Origin: Actinomycetales bacterium
GTDB lineage: Bacteria; Actinomycetota; Actinomycetes; Actinomycetales; Microbacteriaceae
Reading direction: 5' to 3'
DNA length: 6,311 bases
NCBI GenBank assembly: GCA_028868555.1
Contig: JAGWUG010000054.1
Coordinates: forward strand, 1 to 6,311
The translations under genes and the position numbers were made by a program. The notes below the pieces were generated by a model. The model ran no database searches, was not told where the DNA came from, and saw only the letters and a list, made by a program, of their open reading frames with translations. Below, piece by piece: positions 1 to 5,673 of this stretch. Position 1 is the stretch's first letter. Each line of letters starts with the position of its first letter.

Positions 1-698
1 GCCGAGTCCAGGCTCATGCGCCAGTTGTCCAGCAGCGGCTGTGTGCGGCGAATGGTGATCAAGGTGGCATCGGCGGAGGCCACATCGGTGTTTTTTAGGG
101 CCTGCTTGATTGCGCTCACCGATTCCAGGAAAACCTCGAAGAGGCGCTCGGCATCCTTGCGGGCGGCGCCGCGAGGGTCACGCGGAATGAGGGCGGTTGC
201 CAGCAGCGAGACTCCCGCTCCAACCAGACCGTCAACCGAGCGCATGAAGGGGCCACCCGGAGGCGCGATGGTGAGGTAAACCAGTGCCGACTGGGTTGCC
301 GCGGCCAGAGCGAAGGTGGAGCTGTTGGTGACGAAGCGGGCGGCAAGCAAAACCAGAAGCAACAGAACCGGCAACTGCCAGTATCCCTTGCCGAAACCCA
401 GTTGCATGAGCTCCGAGAGCGCGATGCCGGTCACCATGCCGAGCGAAGTCTGAAGTATGCGACGCGGGCGGGCATCGCGGCTTAGACCCAGAGAAGTGAT
501 GGTTACAGTTACGGCCAGGAACGGAATGGCGTGACCCAGCCAGAAGTGTGCGGCCAGGTAGGCGGCGGTTGCGGCCAGGGTGATCTGCAAGCTTGGGGCT
601 AGCGACTCAATGACGCGGCGGAACGACTCGCGCAGGCTCCAGTGCCAGCGCTTTTTAGACTTTGGCTGGCGGATTGCCTGGGTGTCGAGAAAACTCAC
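1..698 (-). CDS. FUSC-family integral membrane protein, N-terminal 232 residues (3' end outside window)
   Basis: The reading frame is open from a GTG at 698 to the left edge of the window, giving 232 residues and no stop. The first ~35 residues are basic and soluble (Lys/Arg-rich around residues 10-28). Hydrophobic segments follow at about 36-53, 56-72, 82-98, 107-123, 128-145 and 155-172, then a charged cytoplasmic stretch starts (DPRGAARKDAE, from 174). A basic loop (SRDARPRR, 73-80) leading into a helix with GMVTGIALSEL is typical of the FUSC (fusaric acid resistance / aromatic acid exporter) fold, whose members are inner-membrane proteins implicated in efflux. The substrate cannot be told from sequence. 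The GTG start is chosen because AAGGAG lies six bases upstream, inside the end of ygfZ, and only two bases separate it from the ygfZ stop, implying translational coupling. The family call is from recognition, not a search. It could be another FUSC-like membrane protein of unknown role. Confidence 0.75.
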   Translation of the reverse strand, partial: MSFLDTQAIRQPKSKKRWHWSLRESFRRVIESLAPSLQITLAATAAYLAAHFWLGHAIPFLAVTVTITSLGLSRDARPRRILQTSLGMVTGIALSELMQLGFGKGYWQLPVLLLLVLLAARFVTNSSTFALAAATQSALVYLTIAPPGGPFMRSVDGLVGAGVSLLATALIPRDPRGAARKDAERLFEVFLESVSAIKQALKNTDVASADATLITIRRTQPLLDNWRMSLDS

Positions 699-700
699 CG

Positions 701-1726
701 CTAACTCCTTGGTCGGCCCAACAGTCCGGGACGTGGCAGGTTGGCAATCTTGCCGGCATCCAACGGAACCACGAGTTCCTGGGTTGCCGAGATCGGTTCG
801 TGGTTTCCCAAAACCAGAAGTTCGGCCTCGGCCGGGGTGTTTCGCGAGATCACGGCGAGCGCCAGCGGGCCGGCCTCGTGGTGGTGTTCGGTGCTGGTGA
901 TTCGACCGCGAACCACACGCTGGCCCTCAGCGTCCACAATCGCCACCTCATCGCCAACAAATGGCAGCAGGTGGTTGGAGCCGTCAAGGTGAAGCAGCAC
1001 TAACCGGCGCGGCGGGTGACCCAAGTTGTGCACTTTGGCCACGCTCTCCTGGCCGCGGTAGCAACCCTTGCTCAGGTGCACGGCGCTTGCCAGTAAGTCC
1101 AGCTCGTGTGGAATGGTCTTCTCGTCCACCTCTGCCACCGATGGGCGGTGAGCGGCGATGCGGAGAGCGTCCAGAGCCGACTGGGGAGCCCACTCAATGG
1201 CTGGGTTGGCTTCCAGGGTTGAGGCATCGGTGTTGGCAAAAACGTTGAGCACAAGCGACCAAGGTTCGGTCGGCTGAGCACCGTAGCGGTGGCCCCCGGG
1301 AGCCGGGTTCAGCCAAGGGTCAGTCCAGGTCAATGTGGGCGAAGGCTCAGTAACCGCACTCCCCCAGGATGCAACCACTGCATAGTCGGCTAGGTGTTCG
1401 GTAACCGTCACCTTGGAGCGGAATATCATCTTCTTCAGCCACAACAGCAGGGCATCGGCGGAGGTTCGCTCGGTGATTATCCAGGTCTGCTCGCCATCAT
1501 CGGTGACTCTCAGAATGCTCTCGATGTGGCCGTTGATGTCTAGCGCAAGGGCCTCAACCGACTGGCCCGGCTGCAGGTTGCGAACGTTTTGGCTGATTAG
1601 CGAGTGGAGCCACTCCAGGCGACCCTCACCACCAACCGCGATCACGCCCAGCTGATCTTGCTTGACCAGAGCCTTGCCGACCAACAGCTGACGCTGAGCC
1701 ACGTTTGGGTTGGTGATCTGTGGCAT
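701..1726 (-). CDS. ygfZ: YgfZ/CAF17-like folate-binding protein, Fe-S cluster maintenance
   Basis: This 341-residue protein belongs to the GcvT-like YgfZ/COG0354 family. Family members bind tetrahydrofolate and support assembly or repair of iron-sulphur enzymes in the cytoplasm. The diagnostic signature KGCYRGQE is present at residues 220-227, with the conserved Cys at 222. Other family hallmarks are an N-terminal segment ending in an LEWLHSLISQNV-like helix (about 38-49), and a C-terminal barrel following the PPRRLVLLHLDG stretch. The start is taken as the ATG at 1726, which lies two bases after the stop of the upstream FABP-like gene. The frame stays open further upstream to an ATG at 1804, but those extra 26 residues would overlap the FABP gene and are not family-like. 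No good Shine-Dalgarno sequence is seen, so initiation probably relies on coupling. From memory, Mycobacterium tuberculosis has a similar pairing of a ygfZ-like gene with an FABP-like gene (Rv0811c and Rv0813c). Confidence 0.9.
   Translation of the reverse strand: MPQITNPNVAQRQLLVGKALVKQDQLGVIAVGGEGRLEWLHSLISQNVRNLQPGQSVEALALDINGHIESILRVTDDGEQTWIITERTSADALLLWLKKMIFRSKVTVTEHLADYAVVASWGSAVTEPSPTLTWTDPWLNPAPGGHRYGAQPTEPWSLVLNVFANTDASTLEANPAIEWAPQSALDALRIAAHRPSVAEVDEKTIPHELDLLASAVHLSKGCYRGQESVAKVHNLGHPPRRLVLLHLDGSNHLLPFVGDEVAIVDAEGQRVVRGRITSTEHHHEAGPLALAVISRNTPAEAELLVLGNHEPISATQELVVPLDAGKIANLPRPGLLGRPRS
705..710 (-). promoter_or_regulatory. Ribosome binding site that fixes the GTG start of the FUSC gene
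   Basis: AAGGAG on the minus strand lies six bases before the GTG at 698, within the last codons of the upstream ygfZ gene. It is the best Shine-Dalgarno match on the left side of the window and decides the GTG start over any later codon. Confidence 0.7.
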
Positions 1727-1728
1727 TT

Positions 1729-2340
1729 CTAGGCCACGCGCTCTAGGCGAGCGGAGGCGTGCGAAACCAGCGGGTTTCCAAGAGCAGCGATGTCCCAGGC
1801 CCAAAGCAGTGCGCCCTCAACCAGACCGTAGATGCGGCTGGCGCCGGCGTAGTCCTTGGAGTTCTCTGGACGGCTGGAACCCTTGGCCGTGGCTAGGTCG
1901 ATGCGGGCCTGCTTGACCTGACCGAGGTAGTGCTCGCTGATGCCGCTTGGGTGAATGATGGATGCCTCAATGTCAAAGCCACCGGTGCTGTTGCGCAGGC
2001 GCTCTAGGTCATCGGGGGTTTGAATGCTTTTTTCACCGATGCCCGGCAGCAGGCCAGGACCGTGATCTGCATCTTCGGCTGGGCGGGCCACCTTCCAGTA
2101 ACCGAGCTCGCTTGGGAGAATGGTGCCGCTCTCATCGAGGAGCTTGGCGGCGGACTGATAGGTGAGGTAGTTCTCGCCGTTGTGAACAAACTCAACGCGC
2201 TGACTGAACTCGTACTTGATTGGCTCGTTGTTGGCGTCGCGACGGTGGGTGTAGCTAATTACGCCGGTGCCTTCCCAGGTACCAACTAGAAATGCCAGCG
2301 GGGTTAGCTCAACCGGCAGATTCTCCGGAAGAACGAACAA
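1729..2340 (-). CDS. Nitrobindin/FABP-like beta-barrel protein (DUF1794/THAP4 haem-binding family)
   Basis: The protein is 203 residues long. Near the N-terminus it has the family signature GTWEGTG (20-26), and the C-terminus ends in SHASARLERVA, where His194 sits at the position of the axial haem ligand of nitrobindins. Other family-like blocks are GLLPG (about residue 97), GGFDIEASIIHPSGISEHYLG and YGLVEGALLWAWDIAALG. Nitrobindins are small beta-barrels that bind ferric haem and can isomerise peroxynitrite. Some actinobacterial members were instead described as fatty-acid-binding-like, so ligand and activity are inferred. At 203 residues it is longer than the ~160 typical of compact nitrobindins, as is usual for the actinobacterial FABP-family branch. 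The only possible start before the conserved region is a TTG at 2340, immediately after the TAG of the microprotein gene. AAGGG ten bases upstream may serve as its ribosome binding site. Confidence 0.88.
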   Translation of the reverse strand: MFVLPENLPVELTPLAFLVGTWEGTGVISYTHRRDANNEPIKYEFSQRVEFVHNGENYLTYQSAAKLLDESGTILPSELGYWKVARPAEDADHGPGLLPGIGEKSIQTPDDLERLRNSTGGFDIEASIIHPSGISEHYLGQVKQARIDLATAKGSSRPENSKDYAGASRIYGLVEGALLWAWDIAALGNPLVSHASARLERVA

Positions 2341-2451
2341 CTACTTCTGACCCTTGAAAAGCTTTACGAGAACCAGGGCCGAGATACCGGCGATGGCCAG
2401 ACCAGCCAAAACCAGGAGGCCGGTGAACAACATGTCGAGCGGAAGATTCAT
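2341..2451 (-). CDS. 36-aa single-helix membrane microprotein, function unknown
   Basis: A short frame from ATG 2451 to TAG 2341 encodes 36 residues. It opens with MNLPLDM, continues with a hydrophobic helix of about 21-23 residues rich in Leu, Ala, Gly, Ile and Val (about 8-30), and ends in a basic tail KLFKGQK. That is a classic single-pass layout with the positive end in the cytoplasm. The next gene starts at the base after its stop codon (TAG-TTG), and the previous gene ends 20 bases upstream. This packing is strong evidence that it is a real translated gene, because otherwise a gap of over 100 bases would split the operon. AAAGGG lies 12 bases before the ATG, rather far for a ribosome binding site; a -10-like TAAAAT six bases upstream may instead give a leaderless mRNA. 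I do not recognise the family. Confidence 0.7.
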   Translation of the reverse strand: MNLPLDMLFTGLLVLAGLAIAGISALVLVKLFKGQK

Positions 2452-2457
2452 AACTAA

Positions 2458-2463
2458 ATTTTA
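2458..2463 (-). promoter_or_regulatory. Putative internal -10 element (TAAAAT) giving a leaderless mRNA for the microprotein
   Basis: TAAAAT on the minus strand matches the actinobacterial TANNNT -10 pattern and five of six TATAAT positions. Six bases separate it from the ATG at 2451, so a transcript starting about seven bases downstream would begin on or near the A of the ATG. No convincing -35 hexamer is seen upstream, which is common for actinobacterial promoters. The surrounding stretch is A/T-rich compared with the window. This is a positional inference only. Confidence 0.4.
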
Positions 2464-2471
2464 CCCTTTGG

Positions 2472-2729
2472 CTAGCCGCGAACGAACAGGTAGATGCTGG
2501 AGATTGCCAGAATCAGGTAGGAGCCGCCACCAACGTAGATGAGCTCCTCGACAAAGCCCGACGGGCTGGCCTTGATGAGGTGCACGAAGGAAACGGTGGC
2601 AACCGAGCCGGCGAGGATCGCACCAAACCACTCAAGGGCGTGCTCGTGCGGAATGAAAACGATGGTAAGCAGGGCGCAGGCCAGGGTGGAAACCCAAAGC
2701 AGGCTCACCAGCAACCAACGCGCGTTCAT
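2472..2729 (-). CDS. 85-aa three-helix membrane protein, function unknown
   Basis: The frame from ATG 2729 to TAG 2472 encodes 85 residues that are almost entirely hydrophobic. Three likely transmembrane helices lie at about 5-26, 33-53 and 61-82. The loops are short: a polar PHEHA turn (27-31) after helix 1, KASPSG (53-58) after helix 2, and a C-terminal RG. Three histidines (28, 30, 50) and the pair Glu61-Glu62 stand out in or near the membrane, but no known motif is recognised. It is the first gene of the leftward cluster and is followed after 20 bases by the microprotein gene. There is no strong Shine-Dalgarno sequence before the ATG (an AAGATTGAACC context). I do not recognise the family and assign no function. 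Confidence 0.72.
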   Translation of the reverse strand: MNARWLLVSLLWVSTLACALLTIVFIPHEHALEWFGAILAGSVATVSFVHLIKASPSGFVEELIYVGGGSYLILAISSIYLFVRG

Positions 2730-2773
2730 GGTTCAATCTTGCCGTAGCGGCCCGATTCCCAAGCAAACAAACC

Positions 2774-2779
2774 TAAAAT
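2774..2779 (+). promoter_or_regulatory. Putative -10 element (TAAAAT) of the regulator gene
   Basis: TAAAAT matches five of six positions of TATAAT. A start about seven bases downstream would give a leader of roughly 18 bases containing the GGGAG ribosome binding site. No -35 hexamer is found at 16-18 bases spacing. Confidence 0.5.
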
Positions 2780-2792
2780 AGTTGGAAAGCAT

Positions 2793-2797
2793 GGGAG
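2793..2797 (+). promoter_or_regulatory. Ribosome binding site of the GlnR-type regulator
   Basis: GGGAG lies six bases before the ATG at 2804. An ATG at 2791 just before it is out of frame with the gene, so 2804 is the supported start. Confidence 0.55.
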
Positions 2798-2803
2798 CGG
2801 CAC

Positions 2804-3490
2804 ATGGCACAGATTCTGCTACTCACGGCCTCGGCCGAGGGCGCCGCGCTCCCTGCGCTCGATTTGCTTAGTCACCGAGTTCGCCACATTCCTGCAGAAC
2901 CAGCCAGCTTGGTCAGCGCCCCGGTTGCAGATCTAGTTTTCCTCGATGCCCGCCGCGATCTAGTTGGCTCAAAATCGCTCGCCAAGGTTCTACTGACCAC
3001 TGGCATGAGCGCTCCTCTGATTCTTATCGTCACCGAGGGTGGTCTGCCAGCCATCACCGCCGAGTGGGGTGCGGCCGACATCATCCTGGACTCCGCGGGA
3101 CCAGGCGAGATCGACGCTCGAATTCGTGTTGCTCTTGGCCGCGCCAAGCCCACCGAACAGGCCGGCCACATCAGCTCCAGCGGCGTTGTGATTGACGAGG
3201 CTGCCTATTCCGCCAAGGTTCACGGCAAGCCGATGGACCTCACCTTCAAGGAGTTCGAACTCCTGCGCTACCTGGCTCAGTCCCCCGGCCGCGTATTTTC
3301 TCGCGAGCAGCTGCTGAGCGAGGTCTGGGGCTATGACTACTTCGGCGGCACCCGCACAGTCGACGTTCACATTCGTCGCCTGCGCGCCAAACTGGGCGAC
3401 CTCGAGGGCCTCATCGGCACGGTTCGTAACGTGGGTTACCGTTTCAACCCATCCACCGATGACCTAGATTTAGCGGAAGTTGGCGCCTAG
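2804..3490 (+). CDS. glnR: GlnR-type orphan OmpR-family transcriptional regulator
   Basis: The 228-residue protein has an N-terminal receiver-like domain (about 1-112) and a C-terminal OmpR/PhoB winged helix (about 126-214). The DNA-binding half is very well conserved: [19 protein letters not shown] (147-165), the recognition segment [18 protein letters not shown] (181-198) and the wing VRNVGYRF (207-214). The receiver is atypical. The acidic pair after strand 1 is absent (LLLTASAEG), and the usual Lys-Pro after strand 5 is replaced by ILDSAGP. Asp48 remains, within LDAR, and Thr8, Asp48 and Arg50 align with the Thr9/Asp50/Arg52 set reported for actinobacterial GlnR, which dimerises without phosphorylation. 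GlnR regulates nitrogen assimilation genes such as glnA and amtB. No sensor kinase gene adjoins it, in keeping with an orphan regulator. It is followed by ppk after 53 bases on the same strand. The exact orthology is inferred from remembered sequence, and a GlnR-like paralogue is possible. Confidence 0.8.
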   Translation: MAQILLLTASAEGAALPALDLLSHRVRHIPAEPASLVSAPVADLVFLDARRDLVGSKSLAKVLLTTGMSAPLILIVTEGGLPAITAEWGAADIILDSAGPGEIDARIRVALGRAKPTEQAGHISSSGVVIDEAAYSAKVHGKPMDLTFKEFELLRYLAQSPGRVFSREQLLSEVWGYDYFGGTRTVDVHIRRLRAKLGDLEGLIGTVRNVGYRFNPSTDDLDLAEVGA

Positions 3491-3503
3491 CCGCCCTCCC
3501 ACT

Positions 3504-3525
3504 GTTCACCAAATGGCAACCAAGC
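3504..3525 (+). promoter_or_regulatory. PhoP-box-like direct repeat upstream of ppk (tentative)
   Basis: Two consecutive 11-base units, GTTCACCAAAT and GGCAACCAAGC, lie in the 53-bp gap before ppk. The first seven bases of unit 1 match the GTTCACC core of the Streptomyces PHO box exactly, while unit 2 matches it at only four of seven. Streptomyces ppk is known to be under PhoP control, so the position makes sense, but a seven-base match can arise by chance; a similar GTTCACC occurs inside the downstream NUDIX gene. Confidence 0.25.
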
Positions 3526-3531
3526 ACTGGC

Positions 3532-3535
3532 AGGA
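3532..3535 (+). promoter_or_regulatory. Ribosome binding site of ppk
   Basis: AGGA lies eight bases before the ATG at 3544 and supports that start over the in-frame ATG at 3559. The ATG at 3540 is in another frame and reaches a stop after two codons. Confidence 0.5.
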
Positions 3536-3543
3536 TTTGATGT

Positions 3544-5673
3544 ATGTCTGAAGAAACCATGGCAGTACGAATTCCTGACCATCACGACGGTCACTTTGGC
3601 CCCGAGCGCTTCCTTGACCGAGAGCTGAGCTGGCTGGCATTCAACCAGCGTGTGCTTGAGCTGGCCGAAGATCCAGACATGCACCTGCTCGACCGCTGCA
3701 ACTTTGCCAGCATCTTCGCCAGCAACCTCGACGAGTTCTTCATGGTCCGCGTTGCCAGCCTCAAGCGCCGAATTGCAACCGGCCTTGCCGTTGCCACTCC
3801 AGCGGGCCTCACCCCGCAGCAGCAGCTGCTTGAGATGTCGCAGTCTGCACACCAGCTCCAGGCTCGTCACGCTCGCCTGTTCCACGACGTACTCGAACCA
3901 GAGTTGTCCAAGAACGGCATTCGCATCGAGAAGTGGGCCGAGCTAAGCGCCGACGAGAAGGCCGACTTCAAGACCTACTTCCAGAACCAGATCTTCCCGG
4001 TTCTGACCCCACTGGCAGTGGACCCGGCTCACCCGTTCCCATACATTTCCGGCCTCAGCCTCAACCTCGCGGTTGTGCTGCTCAACCCAGAGACCAAGGC
4101 CGAGCACTTTGCCCGTGTCAAGGTTCCGCCACTGCTGCCCCGCTTTGTTCGCGTTCCGGGCAATGCCGGCGTCTCCGATGCCCGCTTTGTAGCACTCGAG
4201 GAAATCATCGGTGAGTTCCTAGCCCTGCTTTTCCCGGGCATGGAGGTGCTTCAGCACCATACATTCCGCGTGACCCGCAACGAAGACCTTGAGGTTGACG
4301 AAGACGAGGGCGAGAACCTTCTTATTGCGCTCGAGAAGGAGCTTCTCCGTCGTCGCTTCGGCCCTCCGGTTCGCCTTGAAGTTGCCGACGACATCAACCC
4401 TCAGGTGCTCGAGCTACTCATCAGCGAGCTGGACATTGAGGCGCAGGATGTGTACCACCTGCCAGCCCCGCTGGACCTAAAGGGCCTAGCGGAGATTGCC
4501 TTCATGAAGCGCCCGGAGCTGCACTACCCGGCTCACAAGGTTGTCACCAACCGCTTCCTCCAGGCCGGCGACGACGAAGTAGCGGACATTTTCTCGGTAC
4601 TGCGCGAGCGCGAGGTGCTGCTGCACCACCCATACGAGAGCTTCACCACCAGCGTTCAGGCCTTCCTCGAGCAGGCCGCGGCAGATCCAAACGTGCTGGC
4701 CATCAAGCAGACCTTGTACCGCACCAGCGGTGACTCGCCAATCGTTGACGCCCTGATTCAGGCCGCACAGGCTGGCAAGCAGGTTCTGGCACTGGTTGAG
4801 ATCAAGGCTCGCTTCGACGAGCAGAACAACATCGCCTGGGCTCGCAAGCTGGAGCAGGCTGGCGTGCACGTGGTTTACGGAATCGTTGGCCTCAAGACCC
4901 ACTGCAAGCTCTCGCTGGTGATTCGCCAGGAGGGCAATGTTCTTCGCCGTTACTGCCACGTAGGTACCGGAAACTACAACCCGAAGACCGCTCGCTTCTA
5001 CGAAGACTACGGTCTGCTCACTGCGCGCGAGCAGGTTGGCGAAGACCTCACCAAATTGTTCAACCGACTCAGCGGTTTTGCCCCTGACTCAAGCTTCAAG
5101 GCACTACTGGTCTCCCCTAACGGTGTTCGCGATGGCTTAACCGCTCGCGTGCACCGCGAGATCGAGCACCACCGAGCAGGCAAGCCAGCACTTATACGCG
5201 TCAAGGTCAACTCCTTGGTTGACGAGCAAATTGTTGACACCCTTTACGAGGCAAGCCAGGCCGGCGTTCCGGTTGAGGTTTTGGTTCGCGGAATGTGCGC
5301 CCTACGTCCAGGCGTTCCTGGTCTTTCGGAGAACATCAAGGTTCGCTCGGTTCTGGGTCGCTACCTCGAGCACAGCCGAATCTTCAGCTTCGCTGGTGGC
5401 GGGGACCCTGCGGTCTTCATCGGCTCGGCCGACATGATGCACCGAAACCTTGACCGCCGCGTTGAGGCCCTGGTTCGCATCATTGCGCCTGACCAGATCA
5501 AAGAACTAAACACCGTCTTCGACCTAGCTATGTCCGATGCAGTTGCATCGTGGCATTTGAACCAGGATGGCAGCTGGACTCGCTTCTACCAGGCCGCCGA
5601 TGGCAGCCCACTCATGGACGTCCAGGACAAGTTCATGAAGGATGTTCTGGCCAAGCGGGGTGCACGCGTCTAA
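3544..5673 (+). CDS. ppk: Polyphosphate kinase 1 (PPK1)
   Basis: PPK1 reversibly transfers the gamma phosphate of ATP onto inorganic polyphosphate through a phosphohistidine intermediate. The 709 residues are full length for the family. In order they hold the N domain (from RFLDRELSW at 22, with [11 protein letters not shown] at 60-70, whose Asn61 corresponds to an ATP-contacting Asn), the head domain (about 130-320) and the two phospholipase-D-like C domains (about 345-515 and 520-695). The catalytic set is complete and keeps a constant offset of 18 from E. coli PPK: Arg393 and Arg423 (E. coli 375 and 405), His453 in KTHCK (435, the phosphorylated His), His472 in CHVGTGNYN (454) and His610 in EHSRIF (592). 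[15 protein letters not shown] (627-641) is also intact. The next gene overlaps its stop codon by one base. Expression may respond to phosphate if the upstream repeat is a genuine PhoP site. Nothing suggests loss of function. Confidence 0.97.
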   Translation: MSEETMAVRIPDHHDGHFGPERFLDRELSWLAFNQRVLELAEDPDMHLLDRCNFASIFASNLDEFFMVRVASLKRRIATGLAVATPAGLTPQQQLLEMSQSAHQLQARHARLFHDVLEPELSKNGIRIEKWAELSADEKADFKTYFQNQIFPVLTPLAVDPAHPFPYISGLSLNLAVVLLNPETKAEHFARVKVPPLLPRFVRVPGNAGVSDARFVALEEIIGEFLALLFPGMEVLQHHTFRVTRNEDLEVDEDEGENLLIALEKELLRRRFGPPVRLEVADDINPQVLELLISELDIEAQDVYHLPAPLDLKGLAEIAFMKRPELHYPAHKVVTNRFLQAGDDEVADIFSVLREREVLLHHPYESFTTSVQAFLEQAAADPNVLAIKQTLYRTSGDSPIVDALIQAAQAGKQVLALVEIKARFDEQNNIAWARKLEQAGVHVVYGIVGLKTHCKLSLVIRQEGNVLRRYCHVGTGNYNPKTARFYEDYGLLTAREQVGEDLTKLFNRLSGFAPDSSFKALLVSPNGVRDGLTARVHREIEHHRAGKPALIRVKVNSLVDEQIVDTLYEASQAGVPVEVLVRGMCALRPGVPGLSENIKVRSVLGRYLEHSRIFSFAGGGDPAVFIGSADMMHRNLDRRVEALVRIIAPDQIKELNTVFDLAMSDAVASWHLNQDGSWTRFYQAADGSPLMDVQDKFMKDVLAKRGARV

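Larger units (their letters stand above)
2730..2803. promoter_or_regulatory. Divergent intergenic promoter region
   Basis: This 74-bp gap separates the leftward membrane/FABP/ygfZ cluster from the rightward regulator gene and must hold the promoters of both unless either is driven from inside a gene. The right half (2761-2782) is A-rich and holds a good rightward -10. The leftward side shows only weak -10-like matches (for example TATTTT on the minus strand). No clear operator, inverted repeat or terminator is visible. Confidence 0.55.

Noticed and set aside
580..1003. Overlapping plus-strand frames of about 80-113 codons opposite ygfZ and FUSC
   Set aside because: They are opposite two well-supported genes, including the FUSC/ygfZ junction, and have no recognisable domains.
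1729..1748. CTAGGC direct repeat at 1729-1734 and 1743-1748
   Set aside because: It is only six bases and lies in the last codons of the FABP-like gene, so it is consistent with chance.
1727..1804. Upstream extension of YgfZ to an ATG at 1804 (26 extra residues)
   Set aside because: The extension would overlap the end of the FABP-like gene by over 70 bases, its residues look like an out-of-frame reading of that gene, and ATG 1726 sits two bases after the previous stop, matching the other junctions of the operon.
2990..3370. 126-codon minus-strand frame opposite the regulator gene
   Set aside because: It is antisense to the conserved receiver and winged-helix coding sequence and has no protein-like features of its own.
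3491..3543. Possible terminator between the regulator and ppk
   Set aside because: No stable stem followed by a T-run can be made out by eye, so the gap was not called a terminator.
3487..3885. 132-codon minus-strand frame across the regulator-ppk gap and the ppk start
   Set aside because: Most of it is antisense to the conserved N domain of PPK1, and no family features or ribosome binding site are evident.
4486..4959. 157-codon open frame antisense to ppk on the minus strand
   Set aside because: It lies wholly inside the catalytic region of a fully conserved PPK1, and long antisense frames are expected from GC-rich codon bias. Its translation shows no recognisable domain.
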